A stretch of 64,000 bases of DNA from Anodontia alba (Eukaryota; Mollusca; Bivalvia; Lucinida; Lucinidae), in assembly GCA_964016985.1 (NCBI GenBank), contig OZ024830.1, positions 75,361,763-75,425,762 of the forward strand, read 5' to 3'. This document shows, in pieces, positions 1 to 11,412 of the stretch; within the stretch, counting starts at the first letter, position 1, and each line of letters starts with the position of its first letter. Under the pieces are notes generated by a model, which saw only the letters and a list, made by a program, of their open reading frames with translations, was not told the DNA's origin and ran no database searches. Made by a program: the position numbers and the translations under genes.

Positions 1-1
1 A

Positions 2-376
2 GACACTGTCACCACCAGGTCCAATGAGCTACTTGTGCGGCTTGGCATTGAGGACCTGGACCTCATTCTGAAGGAGAGAAGACTCCGATGGTATGGACAT
101 GTGGAACGCTCCAATGGTGCAGTCAAGACAGCCTTTGACATACAGGCTGATGGAAAGTGTGGGTCTGCAGGGAGGCCCCAGATGACATGGAAACAGCTGA
201 CAGAGAGGGATTCCAGAAAGTGGAAGCTCTCGGCCATTAACCCTCATGATAGACATACCTGGAGATCTGGTGTGAGATCTGCCATGCGTGCAGCAAGCCA
301 GCTATCTGGAAGGGAGCCCACTGGTGTGGATGTTGCCCCTGACCTGCATGTTAATCAAAATCCGATTATGATATGA
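2..376 (+). pseudogene. LINE (non-LTR retrotransposon) ORF2, C-terminal end
   Basis: This frame is open from the left edge of the window to a TGA at 374-376, so it is the tail of a longer ORF. The protein carries RRLRWYGHVER, a GRPQMTWKQL block and a WRSGVRSAMRAASQL block. These are typical of the region after the reverse transcriptase domain in invertebrate non-LTR retrotransposons. It is followed by a short tail of repeated atgat units, as expected at a LINE 3' end. The polymerase itself would lie left of the window. No in-frame stop is seen in this part, so the copy may be fairly young. Assignment to LINE is firm; the exact clade is not resolved. Confidence 0.8.
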
Positions 377-1390
377 TATGAGTTTTGTAAAATTAATGTT
401 CGCTTTTTATGTCTTTGTTGATCAATATCAGTGTAGTGACTTTCCATATACCACGCATTTGCACAGTCTGATCAGTTTCAGAGGATTTTATTTATGAGTC
501 ACTACACTGATATTAGCCTTTAGCATTCTGGGTAAAGAGTTCAGCAGATGACATTCTGAAATATTTTTCCCCAGATAACAGTTTTGACATTTCATTTTTA
601 TGGTCTCCAATGGAGACAATTTGCATGGAAAATGTCAAATCTGTTTTTTTGTTTTTGTTTTTTAAAAATATAGAGTTAATAACAATTTCAATCTTAGTAT
701 ATTATTTTGTCATCAGTCGAATTATATCAGAGGGTGGTAAAGGTAAAATTGTATAGTAGAATCATATTTGTTATCAAAACCATTCTAAACACAAACAGCA
801 ATTAGTCATAAAAGCAAACAGTATTATGTTAAATTATAAATAAAATAAAAAATGAAAGTGTTTTCCAGTACTAGTGTGTTCCCGTGTTTCTGTGTGTTCC
901 GGTAATTCTATGTATCCCCCATTCCCCGATTATTATGTACTAAATTACTAATCAATCCATAATGCAACTGTTTTAGTCAATAATATCCCCTCATTTTCGA
1001 TCTAGATTTTAACCTATCATCTTGCGATCTTGTAAGACTCACTGTCATCCTTTTAGCTTTGTTTCTCATTTCAAAGCCTGACGTCCAGTCATCCTGCAAA
1101 CAATGCCTACGAGGGCGTAGGCAGTACCCGAAATAGATAGAATACAATGGAATTGTCGCATTTAAGTTTCCGAATAATAGTGCTGGATGACTACTAGAGC
1201 CCCAAACATTAATTTAGCTGTTTGTTACTATCAGTATTAACACTATAATAAATTACCATTCTGTAACTCTTCCAGTTGTGGTGTATGCGTTTCTATTTTA
1301 ATAACAGGCAATTTTAATGACATTTTGCCTTGGCCGATTGAATAGCACCTTGCTGAGCACTGTGAGAACTTTGGACTAGAACTTTGGACT
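377..1390. other. gene-free AT-rich stretch with a stem-loop
   Basis: No coding potential is seen. The one clear structure is a perfect 18-bp inverted repeat, 424-441 against 497-514 (core ATCAGTGTAGTGACT), around a 55-base loop. A weaker hairpin lies at about 584-640 (TGACATTT and AAATGTCA arms around GTCTCCAATGGAGAC). Confidence 0.6.
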
Positions 1391-1545
1391 ATCGAAAAAT
1401 GGGTCGGTTATGAAACCCACAGACCGGAATCCCGTGACCGAGACCCGGCACCGTGACCAAAATTTCTATCCTGGATTGCAAGACTACTACTTTCTTCATT
1501 TTGGGTTTATATTATGAGGTATTAAATATACATTATCCAACAAAT
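1391..1545. repeat. left arm of a ~150-bp inverted repeat pair
   Basis: This segment (GGGTCGG, GACCGAGACCCGGCACCGTGAC, TTTATATTATGAGGTATT) recurs in reverse complement at 2991-3150. The arms are 1.4 kb apart with two MITEs between them. They could be terminal inverted repeats of a ~1.75-kb element or two opposed copies of one dispersed repeat. No transposase frame lies between them. Confidence 0.6.
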
Positions 1546-1651
1546 CTTTAGTCTTTAATATTATTTCTATTATTAATATTATTCAACCTAGTTTGTATTT
1601 TCTAACATTATAGTTGTGTTATATACAGAATATAATGTTGGAAAATACGAA

Positions 1652-1758
1652 CCCAGTCAGCATTCTACGTAAATCTATATCGGGCCGTCATCGGCCCGTC
1701 AGGGTAGCTGACGGGCCGATGACGGCCCGATGTAGATTTACGTAGAATGCTAGCTGGG
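1652..1758. mobile_element. 107-bp palindromic MITE, family A, copy 1
   Basis: A near-perfect palindrome runs from CCCAGTCAGCATTCT to AGAATGCTAGCTGGG, with a GC-rich centre (CGGGCCGTCATCGGCCCG and its complement). It is flanked by the dinucleotide AA on both sides. Three more copies of exactly the same length are at 4670, 17030 and 35415, each flanked by a different repeated dinucleotide. It is non-coding and must be mobilised in trans. Confidence 0.85.
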
Positions 1759-2040
1759 AACTAGGTTTAATTGAATAATATTGATAATAATAAAACTAAT
1801 ATTAAAAATATCATCATCATCATCATCAATAATGTTACGTTTAGCATGTAATAAGAACAAAGAAATAGAAAAGCCTGCGCATGTATGGGGTTTGGCTGAT
1901 AACAAATATACGAATCATCATGCGCATTCGCGCACTATGATATGGACAAGCCTGTGCTTCAACTAGCCATATATAATTTATTTCTGTATTTGAAAGACCT
2001 GTGCAACAAAGAAATTGACTGCTTATCGAAGATTATAGAA

Positions 2041-2186
2041 AAAAAAAAAAACACAAAAAAAAACAAAACAAAAACAAAAAGACTTAAAAAAAAAAACAAA
2101 AAAAACCCCCGAAGAATGGATGGTCTGTGGGCTCGGGGGTGGGGGCTGGGTGTGTGTGTGTGTGTGTGTGGGGGGGGGGGGGGGCG
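2041..2186 (+). repeat. A-rich tract and GT/G-rich microsatellite
   Basis: An A-rich tract (about 2038-2107) is followed by (TG)n and a run of G at 2151-2183. Open frames across it are low-complexity artefacts. Confidence 0.85.
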
Positions 2187-2255
2187 GGAGGTGAAACTTG
2201 GGGTAAAAGTGGTACGGGTGTGCGAGTCAGTATTTCGAAACCTAGCCCATTCATA

Positions 2256-2534
2256 CATCACGAAAACATGCCTATATAATGTTTACCCCCTTAAACCCCA
2301 CTTTTATATAGTAAAACTGGGGTTTACAGGGGTATACATTATTTTTCTTGTTTCTGCTCAAAAACATGGATTGTGGGTACTCGTTAGAACCGCCTCGTCG
2401 AGGCGGTTCTAACGAGTACCCACAATCTATGTTTAGAGCAGAAATATGAAGAATATCAGAGTTTTTTATCCGAAAATTTCCAGTTTTAAGAGGTGAAATT
2501 TTCTATATATTTGCATAGGCGTGTTTTCGTAATG
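2256..2534. mobile_element. ~280-bp MITE, family B, copy 1
   Basis: Terminal inverted repeats are CATCACGAAAACATGCC on the left and the complement of CATTACGAAAACACGCC on the right, flanked by TA on each side. The centre is a long perfect palindrome built on GGTACTCGTTAGAACCGCC. The arms carry ACCCCCTTAAACCCCACTTTT and TTTCTGCTC. Further copies are at 5397, 28290 and 61521, with remnants near 3640, 18790, 34150 and 49470. Confidence 0.85.
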
Positions 2535-2990
2535 TATACCTGGCCTTTGAAAAACAGACCCATTCATATACTTGATCGTCCAAAATGTTGACCCATTCAT
2601 ATACTGCCCTTTGACTTTTATACCCATTTATTGCTGGTAGTTAGACAAATATAGCAGTCAACTCATTGAATACCAAGAGAACAAACAGCCTCGACAAATC
2701 TCTGAGCGAAAAAATATACGCATTTACCAGGATGTCAGAAAAGTGGGGACTTTCACATACGAATCAAGAAAAATAGGGTCAGTCATATACTTTGTTGAAA
2801 AAAGGGGGCCAATCATATACCTGGCAGCGCTGAAAAAAGGGGGCCATTAGGCGTACTATGTCATATATAGGAAGTTACCCTCACCCCCACCCCGTTCCCC
2901 CCTCCCCCGAGTCTGTGGCCGGATTTCATACCCCTTGAAATGGTAAATCTAAGTTTAAAAAATAACTACAGATCCGATCTAAAATTCCTT
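2535..2990. repeat. degenerate short tandem repeat region
   Basis: The motif CC(A/C)ATTCATATAC or its variant TCATATAC recurs every 30-60 bases, with repeated AAAAAAGGGGGCCA segments around 2790-2850. No gene is seen. Confidence 0.5.
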
Positions 2991-3150
2991 TTTGTTGGAT
3001 AATGTATATTTAATACCTCATAATATAAACCCAAAATGAACAAAGTTAAAAACATATTAGTCTTGCAATCCAGGATGGAAGTTTTTGTCACGGTGCCGGG
3101 TCTCGGTCACGGAGTTCAGGTCTGTGGATTTCATACCCGACCCGAAAAAT
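2991..3150. repeat. right arm of the ~150-bp inverted repeat pair
   Basis: Reverse complement of 1391-1545 (starts at TTTGTTGGATAATG and ends at CCCGACCCGAAAAAT). Confidence 0.6.
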
Positions 3151-3195
3151 GTTGGGCTGAATTTCGGCCTCTCTCATTACAAGTACTAGCTTATG

Positions 3196-3282
3196 AAAAA
3201 ACAAAACAAAAAAAAAAAAAACAAAAAAAAAAAACAAAAAAAAAAACAAAAAAAAAAACAATAAACAAAAAAAAAAAAAAAC
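3196..3282 (+). repeat. A-rich low-complexity tract
   Basis: About 85 bases of A with scattered C. It may be a decayed retroposon tail. Frames here encode only Lys or Phe runs. Confidence 0.85.
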
Positions 3283-3641
3283 GTTCATAATGGTGATTGG
3301 CAGGACTGTTGGCCTGGTCATGCAGTTGGCGCACCTGACTTGCATGCAAAGGGCCGTATGCCGTACCGAAAGGGTCGAAGTCACTAATTTTAGTGGGACT
3401 CAAATAATATAAGTCAGACTAAAATAACATTAGTCGGACTAGTTAATATTATTTCAGTCCCACTATAATTATTATAAGTTCCCCTAAAATGATAAAGAAA
3501 AGTTTTAAATAGAATATAGAATAGACTCCTACAAACGTTAGATACTCTAAGATAAATTAGTAGATAATCTTCCTTTTGAAAAAATACATAATAGATTTTG
3601 TTTTGCTTTCAGACTTGCGTAAGGAAGAAAAAAATACTTAA

Positions 3642-3808
3642 GATTGTGGGTACTCATTAGAACTGCCTCGGCGAGGCGCTTCTAACAAGTACCCACAATC
3701 TATGTTTTGAGCAGAAATATGAAAAAATATCAGAAGTTTTATCTGAAAATCTTCATTTTTTAGTGGTAACATTTCTAGTCTATTTGAGTAGGCTTGTTTT
3801 CGTAATGG
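3642..3808. mobile_element. family B MITE, truncated copy
   Basis: Contains the central palindrome (GATTGTGGGTACTCATTAG and its complement) and the right arm ending AGGCTTGTTTTCGTAATG. The left arm is missing. Confidence 0.7.
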
Positions 3809-3911
3809 AAGACTCAAATCAATCTGCACATCCACGTAGTCGGCTCAGTCTTCGTTGTCGGCATGAAGAAACTTTGCATCCTCGTCTATCGAAACAAATG
3901 CGTCCGATGAA

Positions 3912-3972
3912 GATTCTGATCAGACTGCGCGGATGCGCAGGCTGATCTAACTCTTCGCTGGGCGCACACATG
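3912..3972. mobile_element. family E palindromic MITE, diverged copy
   Basis: Imperfect palindrome around GATCAGACTGCGCGGATGCGCAGGCTGATC, related to the elements at 6854, 38952, 39718, 58814 and 62218. Confidence 0.5.
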
Positions 3973-4669
3973 TCCGCAGATACTTTTCATGTCGTTGCGG
4001 GCTTATTTAATTATTGTCTGCATGTGCCTAATCCAAGGAATCGATTTTCTCTCAAGGTGTTCTGGATACAATACTTGACAATTATTCTGCATTTGTTATT
4101 ATGACATATTTTAATAATTATTATTGTGGCTATAAGGACAGCAAGTGCGTAGAAATTGAGGTAAAAAGCTTTGAAATGAAGCATATGGTTTCATCAGGTA
4201 ATTACGCAGTGTTATAATTCAACCATGATCAAGTTGCGAATTGTGTTCCATAAAGCGTCTGGAAGGATGCGTCTTCTGTATAATTAGTATTAAGTACTCT
4301 TTTCACAAAAATAAGCAGACGACAAACGATTGATACCGTAATTTCCCTAGATATTCCGACATCTTAAGTGGAAATGATTTACTTTCAGGGGAGACAACTC
4401 TATCAAGTTATTTTTGTATCCCTTCTGAAGAGTGTTCTACTCTAAAAGGAAATACTTTGCTCCTTTTGGTAGCAAATTCTTTCCTTTTAGAGCAGACCAC
4501 TCCTCAAAAAGGTCTTTTTGTGCAAGAAAGCAACAGGAATTTAAAGAAGTTGCCCCCCTTGTAGAAATGGTGAAAACTCTTTCAAGTGTTTCAAGTCCCC
4601 TTTATTCCTTATCATAATTGCCCTAAAACTTAAACTACTCCATTTTACAACTTGTTGGTGTGTCAAATG
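3973..4669. other. gene-free stretch with a hairpin
   Basis: No coding gene is recognised. An imperfect hairpin lies at 4436-4498 (CTCTAAAAGGAAA against TTTCCTTTTAGAG). Similar sequence (GCTACTCTAAAAGGAAAGAATTTG) occurs near 62766, so this is probably a dispersed element. Confidence 0.45.
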
Positions 4670-4776
4670 CCCAGTCAGCATTCTACATAAATCTATAGCG
4701 GGCCGTTATCGGCCCGTCAGGGTAGCTGACGGGCCGATAACGGCCCGCTGTAGATTTATGCAGAATGCTAGCTGGG
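4670..4776. mobile_element. 107-bp palindromic MITE, family A, copy 2
   Basis: Same length and ends as the copy at 1652 (CCCAGTCAGCATTCT to AGAATGCTAGCTGGG), with CGTTATCGGCCCG in the arms. Flanked by TG on both sides. Confidence 0.85.
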
Positions 4777-5128
4777 TGACTTGTGTGAGCGTCAAATAGT
4801 GCTCTATCCAAATACATATACAAGTTGTTATTTCTTTCCTCTAGATTCAAAAATTAAGAATGTACGCTGTCAAAATGTATTTAACCTTGACATTGGGACA
4901 TCTTAACTCCTTACCATATTTGTCCTAATATTCGAACTAGTCCATTTTACTAGCTGTTGATGTGTATCAAAATTGCTGCATGTGCAGAGCCCTGATAGAA
5001 CGCTCCGTTCTCTGTACTGTATTACCGTACTTACCCTTAATAGTGTGACACCTTTACTATACTCATCTTAAAATTAGAACCAATTCATTTGACTACCTGT
5101 CGATGTGTGAAAAGTGGTATACAGTGTA

Positions 5129-5192
5129 GCTCCAGATCAGTAGCTGCGTTCTGCGGCGTCTGGTTAGAGTCTGCACGGTTTGCTCAGGCCTG
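5129..5192. mobile_element. family E MITE remnant
   Basis: ACAGTGTAGCTCCAGATCAG and GCGGCGTCTGGTTAGAGTCTG form a diverged version of the GCAAACAGTGTAGATCCAGATCAG family. Confidence 0.45.
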
Positions 5193-5396
5193 AAGTCTGA
5201 ATATTTAGGGCTTATATAATATTTTCTTAAAATAAAAAAAAAAAAAAAAAAAACAAAAAAACATCAAGACTAGAGATGATTCGCGTGAAATGTCAAGCCC
5301 TGATTTCGATGAAAATATGAAACATAACGTTTGTACAGAAATTCAAAGCATACACTTTATAGGCATATCTCTAGACAAGGCATTTTGTAACCAATA

Positions 5397-5672
5397 CATC
5401 ACGAAAACATACCTATATAATTTTGACCCCCTTAAACCCCACTTTTATGTAGTAAAACTGGGGTTTACAGGAGTATACATTATTTTTCTTATTTCTGCTC
5501 CAAACATAGATTGTGGGTAACGTTAGAACCGCCTCGTCGAGGCGGTTCTAACGACTACCCACAATCTATGTTTTGAGCAGAAATATGAAAAATATCAGAA
5601 TTTTTATCTGAAAACTTTCAGTTTTTGGTGGTGAAATTTTCAATATATCTGAATAGGCGTGTTTCCATAATG
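5397..5672. mobile_element. family B MITE, copy 2
   Basis: Full-length copy from CATCACGAAAACATACC to GGCGTGTTTCCATAATG. The central palindrome (TTAGAACCGCCTCG and complement) is intact. A poly-A tract (5229-5262) lies just upstream. Confidence 0.8.
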
Positions 5673-5689
5673 ATGTTGACATTTTTCTG

Positions 5690-5880
5690 ATTTCTCATCA
5701 AACAAAAATGCTTTGGGTACTCATTAGAAGCGCATCTGCTTATGAGTACTCATAATACATGGGTTTTCTGAAAACAAAATCGAAAAAAAAAAAAAAAACC
5801 ATCAGTTTTTGGTTAAAAAGTCAATAAAACCGAGACTTCCAATTTCTAATCTGTAGTGTGTTCTTTGTTTCCAAAGGCAA
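5690..5880. repeat. family B-like palindrome plus dispersed repeat
   Basis: A diverged palindrome (GGGTACTCATTAGAAGCGC / TATGAGTACTCAT) is at 5718-5752. Bases 5822-5880 (AACCGAGACTTCC, GTGTGTTCTTTGTTTCC) recur in reverse complement at about 56525-56585. Confidence 0.5.
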
Positions 5881-6386
5881 TTGTTTCGCCGTTTATTGTC
5901 TGAAGATATGGCTATAATGCGCCAGTCATTTGTCTCCACCCACGCATCCATTGAGAATAGCGGAGACAACGACTTTCAACCCATAGCAACCCTTCTAATA
6001 CACCGCGCTGCTTGGACAATTAACTGGATAGTAAAAACCCAGCTCTTTTCCCCCACCCAGCGGGGACAATGGAAAATAAGACTTGGGTAAATATAAAATC
6101 TTCAAGTTAGTAGTCCCGCTATTTTGGCGTGAAATCACAACCCCGGTACTTTCCCGGCACTGCGGGGTCATTCAAAAGACCATTGTCCCGTACATTAGCC
6201 CAGCCATCCCCACTCTTCCCCGTGGGTGAGGGTCGGGGGCAGTGGATATAAAATACTGGTGCATGAAGTGTAGGCTTCACACTGGTGTGTTGATATACCT
6301 CTTATCCAGAGTTGTGTAAGGCATTGCATTTTTGCTATATAATATGGAAAATAAAGATTATGTTGGAAATATCCATAAAGTTCTGG
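5881..6386. other. gene-free stretch
   Basis: No gene recognised. A 69-codon open frame at 5881-6090 has no ATG at its start and no recognisable domain. Repeated CCCCACCC/GCGGGGACAATGG motifs at 6045-6215 suggest an old element. Confidence 0.4.
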
Positions 6387-6669
6387 GCCGGCCCTGGCGG
6401 CTCAGAGGATCGAATGTGCGTCCGACTAGTGATCAGGTGGTCGCTTGTTCGATCCCCTCTGGGTCCGTCTGCAATCGTTCTTGGAGATTGATCATACATA
6501 GAAATGTGTCCAAAGGACACGGACGCCCCCGCCTGAAAAACTTAAATGCAAATTGATAACGCCTGAAAACTTAAACGCAAATTGCTAACGCCATCTCGGA
6601 CGCGGACGCAGACGGACGGACGGAGAGGACACAATATGCCCTTTCCACCATTCGAATGGCGGGAACATA
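6387..6669 (+). mobile_element. tRNA-derived SINE, type 2
   Basis: The head CCGGCCCTGGCGGCTCAGAGG resembles a pol III A box, and GTTCGATCCC at 6447-6456 is a good B box. The body ends with CCACCATTCGAATGGCGGGAAC. Only one copy of this type is seen here. Confidence 0.55.
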
Positions 6670-6853
6670 AAAAATGTGCGCAAGTGCAAGTTAACCTCTT
6701 ACAGGACTAATCTACCCATGGAAAGTGTTGTTACGTAAACTGATCGACATCATACAGTAATGTTGAAGGGGCCGTTTAACGCCAACCTAACCAACAAATT
6801 TCAAGTTCTGTTGTAATAGCCGATTGTTATCGGGAGCCCCTAAAAGGGTAATT

Positions 6854-6923
6854 GGCAAACAGTGCTGGTTCAGATCAGACGCCACACAACGCGGCGTCTG
6901 ATCAGGATCTCCACTGTTTGCAA
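6854..6923. mobile_element. family E palindromic MITE
   Basis: GGCAAACAGTGCTGGTTCAG to CTCCACTGTTTGC, with the central palindrome GATCAGACGCC / GGCGTCTGATC. Non-coding. Confidence 0.65.
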
Positions 6924-7139
6924 ATTGTTCAGCCATTTTTCTCTTGGAAAATTATTTGAGGTTAAAGTATTATCCCTTTTCCATTAGTTTAACATAATAT
7001 TACTTATTAAATTAATTAAAGCCAATATTGGTGTCTTTAACAGGTGTCTTTCGCAGGTTTAACTATATTTTTCTGGGGTATTCCAGTATTTCGGTAGCAT
7101 TCGGTATTTCGTGTGACCCCAGCATTATGAATAACTCAC

Positions 7140-7340
7140 TTGGTGGTGGCGGGGTGGGGGTGGGGGTGGGGGTGGGGGCGGGGACATAAAGAAAAGACAA
7201 ATAATGACAATTTTTGTTCAATATATCATCCATTCTGTTCGACTACTAGACAAAGTGCCCAGTAGGGATACAAATACCCCTAACCACTGTTACCGCCTCT
7301 TGAAAAAAAAAAAAAAAAAAAAAAAAAGAAAAAAAAAGCA
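7140..7340 (+). repeat. GGGGGT-rich tract and poly-A tract
   Basis: (GGTGGG)n at 7143-7185 and a long A run at 7304-7336. Confidence 0.8.
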
Positions 7341-7419
7341 AAATATATAGTTTTGAAATGGAAGTTACATGTACATGCACTATTAAGACAACATTGAAAG
7401 AATTTAGTTATACATTTTG

Positions 7420-8745
7420 TGAAGCCCATGACCTTGACCTCAAAGGTAAGGCACGGGTGCCGGGATCATGCTGAATAAAACTTTAGACCTTAACTATCAC
7501 CATAACAAATACCAGTGAAATCAATCAGCGTCTTTATAATTTAAGCAAAAACTTTGACATTTGTATGAAAACTCTAAATCTGTGACCTTGACCTCAAAGC
7601 CATGGCCCAGCCTGGGGGTGAAGCTAAAAAAACAACTTTAGACCTATATATACTATTGTGCCAGATATTAATGAATTCAGTCAAAGGGTCCTAATTATAT
7701 AGCTATATAAACTTAATGCAAAAAGTTTGACTTTTATTTAAAATTCTAAGTCTTTGACCTAGACCACAAGGTTTCACCTGTCATTTCTCTGAGTAAAACT
7801 TTCAATCTATATCTAACAACATGCTAAATATTTAAATGAAATTCATTGAAAGGTCTTGATGATGTAGCTATATAAATGAAATGCAAACATTTTGACTTTT
7901 ATATGAAAATTCTAAGTCTATGACCTTAACCTCAAGGTCACACACAGAATTGGGGATCGTGCTAAGTATTTTAAAACTCTGGATCTATATCTGCCATCAG
8001 GCCAAATGTACATGAAATTCATAAAAGGTCTTTATAATATAGCTAGATAAACTTAAATGCAAAAATTTCGACTTATATATGAAAATTCTAAGTCTGTGAC
8101 CTCCTCAAGGTCAGGCCACAGGGTATGGCACTGAGTAAAACTTTAGACCTATATCTACCATCACATCAAATAAAAAAAAATCCATCAAAAGGTCTTTATA
8201 ATATAAGGTCCTATAAACTTTGACACAAAAGTTTGACCCTTGATCCATGAACGTGACCGAAAGATCAACGAATGAATGAACATACATACAAACAAACAAA
8301 CAGAAAGGCAAAACTATATGACCCTCAACATACTTTGTTTGGTGGGGTATACAGTCATATGGCTATGTAAACTTTAAAATTCTAAGTCTGTGACCTTAAC
8401 CTCAAGGTCACACCAGGGACAGAAATTTCTCTGAGTAAAACTTTCAACCTATATCTACCATCATGCCAAATATAATAAAATTCATCAAAAGGTCTTGATG
8501 ATATAGCTATATAAACTTAAATGCAAACATTTTGACTTATATGAAAAGTCTGTCTGTGACCTTGACCTCAACAACATGAAGGGCATACCAGGGGGATGAG
8601 ATCCAGCCGAGTTAACCTCTACAGACCTATATTTTCCATCATGCCAAATATACACGCAATTCATTAAAGGGTCTTGATAATATACAGTTGTACATGTAGC
8701 TGTATAAACTTCAGTGCAAACACTCATGTGTCTGAACACAAGGTC
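7420..8745. repeat. degenerate satellite array, ~165-bp period, about 8 units
   Basis: Each unit carries TCTAAGTCTGTGACC, a TGACCTTGACCTCAAGGTCA-type block, GAGTAAAACTTTAGACC, CATCATGCCAAATAT, and TATAGCTATATAAACTTAA. Blocks of the TGACCT type fall near 7429, 7580, 7922, 8097, 8391 and 8557. The region 8220-8345 is rearranged and includes an (AAAC)n stretch. No protein is encoded. The recurring TCAAGGTCA matches the extended half-site of NR5A/ERR nuclear receptors. Confidence 0.75.
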
Positions 8746-8871
8746 TCAGTTATGCCAATTTGTAGATGCAGGTGTTTTTTGACAAACAAACCGTAATGTT
8801 AGAAAAGAACAAGCATTAAACAAATACAAAATAAATAAGTGATAGAAAGACAAAAAAAGAAAAATAAATAC

Positions 8872-8971
<100 letters not shown>

Positions 8972-9191
8972 GATATGAGCAAAGATATAATTCAGTAATT
9001 ATAAATAACCATGATGTTCATGTATATTAATGCCTATAATACTAATACAATGTTTTAAAATGATAAATTAGTTTTGATAACCCCAATATATTCTAAATTA
9101 AGATATAGATAAAGGTATATAAATAAAAGAAAAGTCAATAAATGATTTTATTATTTGTTGCTGATCAATAAACAATCTATATAGTTTTGCT

Positions 9192-9225
9192 GGCTGTCTC
9201 CAGCGAACTTTAGCTGGTGACAGCC
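9192..9225. repeat. 13-bp-arm hairpin
   Basis: GGCTGTCTCCAGC pairs with GCTGGTGACAGCC with one mismatch around an 8-base loop. Confidence 0.55.
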
Positions 9226-9371
9226 GGCTATCAATAGCCACTTCCTTTTTTTTTCATTAAAAATGAATGTTGTTGAAAAGACATGCATTTCAGCCAAGGA
9301 AACATAAAAAATATGTCACATACACAATCCTTGCATACTTTGCTTCAAAAGAAACTATTAAATAAACGTGA

Positions 9372-10985
9372 ATTTTCTCCGATCTCAAATCAGACGTTAG
9401 TAATTATAGACCAATTTCATTAATAAGCTGTGTAGGAAAATCTTTTTAAAGAATTGTATATAAACATATCTATAACCACATTACAGCTAATTCTCTTTTA
9501 TATAAATATCAGTCAGGGTTCCTACCTGGGCACTCAACCGTACATCACCTTATTGAATTAATACATAATACATGTCTTGCCCTAGAAAAATATGAAACAA
9601 TTTGTCATGTATTTTGTCATATTTTGAAAGCATTTGATAGAGTTTGGTACAGAGGTCTGATACAAAAACTTAAAAAATATGGAATCTTAGGAGATCTTTT
9701 AGACTGGATTCAAAACTATTTGTACATGCGGAATCAAAAAGTATTCGTCAACGGGACTTTCTCATCACTAAAGTTTATTCTTGCCGGAGTTCCTCAAGGC
9801 TCAGTCCTGGGTCCTCTTTTCTTCTTGATTTATATAAATGACCTAGCTGATTATTTAACGGTATGACCAGACTGTTTGCAGATGACACATCTCTAAGCTT
9901 TTCATCAAATAATTTGGCATTTATTGAACATATTTTAAATTCTGCTCCAGTAAAACTAAAGGAATGGGCAAAGAAATGGCTAATCAAATCCAATCCTCTG
10001 AAAACAGAAGTGATGGTGATTTCAAAGATATTCATAATGATTATGACATAAAATTAAGCTACGATGAAAATATTCTGAAAATTGTAGAAAACCACAAACA
10101 CCTCGGAGTTACCATTTCCTCTAAAAATAAATGGTCAAACCATATAGACTCTATAATAAATTCAGCGTCAAAGCAAATCTCGTATCTTCAAAAACTAAAG
10201 TTTCAACTACCAAAACATACCTTTAATAAGCTGTATTGTACATATATCCGTCCGTTATTAGAATATGCATCCGAAGTATGTGATGGTAGTAATCTGTCAG
10301 ATACAAACAGGTTAGAGCAAGTGCAATTGAATGCGGCACGTATAGTTACCGGACTCCCGGTATTCTCTTCACTTAGATCACTATATTTAGAAACCGGTTG
10401 GGAAACGCTAGCTGAAAGAAGGAAAACAAAAAAAAAGTTAATTCTTATGTACAAAATAATCAGAAACGAAACTCCCAGTTATTTGTTTGACCTGCTTCCA
10501 AGTTGGTAAATGAAGTACTAAGTAATTACAACTGTAGAAACAATACCAATTACGATTTACCTTTCTGTAGGTTATGTTCGTACGAAACGTCTTATTTTCC
10601 TTCCACCCTGAAACTATATGGAATGATCTTAACACCGAAACTCGTAATATCCCCACATTATTACAATTCAAATCATCCATCCGACATCAGCCACCGAGAA
10701 TAGGCGACACATCAGTCGGCGAAAGAAAAAGCAGATCTTTTCCACGTTAACATAGTTCCTTATTCAAATTGTAGTTGTGGTGTATTAGTCGAAACCGCCG
10801 AACACTTTCTATTTGAATGCACCCTTTACAACACCCAAAGACAAAGATTATTGCAAACAATACGCCAAATTCAAACTATTCCTACTGTAAACTTTGATCT
10901 CTTAACAAACGGTAGTACCTAACACGACTGTGAAACAAATAAACAAATTATACTAGCAGTTTTAAAATTTATAAAATACACTTAA
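9372..10985 (+). pseudogene. decayed LINE reverse transcriptase (Jockey/CR1-like)
   Basis: In order, the broken frames give an SNYRPISL block (about 9390), KAFDRVWYRGL, GVPQGSVLGPLFF and INDL (9624-9866), then after a frameshift the catalytic FADDTSL (about 9877). After another shift come HLGVTIS, YIRPLLEYASEVCD and an AARIVTGLP block (9964-10509). A final CxC...HFLFEC cysteine/histidine motif is near 10780-10830. This is the order of a non-LTR RT plus its C-terminal domain. Endonuclease and ORF1 are absent, at least one stop occurs near 9446, and three or more frameshifts break the frame. It is a 5'-truncated dead copy. Confidence 0.9.
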
Positions 10986-11412
10986 AAATTTGACTAATTA
11001 TCCAATCGTGATTACTGGATTTCCATACAGCTTAAAGCTAATATCAGCATATCGAAAAGATTGCACTGTCAAAGACCACAACCTCTTTACTAAATATGTT
11101 CCTTTTCTAACTTGTTATGTAAAATGTTTGTTCTGCACCATTGTAACTTTAAATGAATGCATTTCATGCTGCAGGGAGAGGACCATCTAATGTTGTTGTA
11201 ACTTGTGTCCAATCCATTTGTTTAAAAATGCAATAAAATATGATTGATCTAAATCCGATCTCCTTTTATGACCGCCGCCGTTTTGTTGACCGCCAGCATT
11301 TGATTGGTTGATAATTTTATAACATTATAAGCTCCGGAATATGGTCGTCCATATTCGTAGCGACTCGGATATTTTCGTAATGAAATTGACTATATATAGT
11401 TTGAGGGAGTCT
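10986..11412. other. gene-free stretch
   Basis: AT-rich with no recognised gene. A GC-richer patch (11265-11300, GACCGCCGCCGTTTTGTTGACCG) has no open frame of note. Confidence 0.5.

Noticed and set aside
1959..2412. Lys-rich or Phe-rich proteins over the A tract
   Set aside because: They consist of poly-A and (TG)n translated and MITE sequence.
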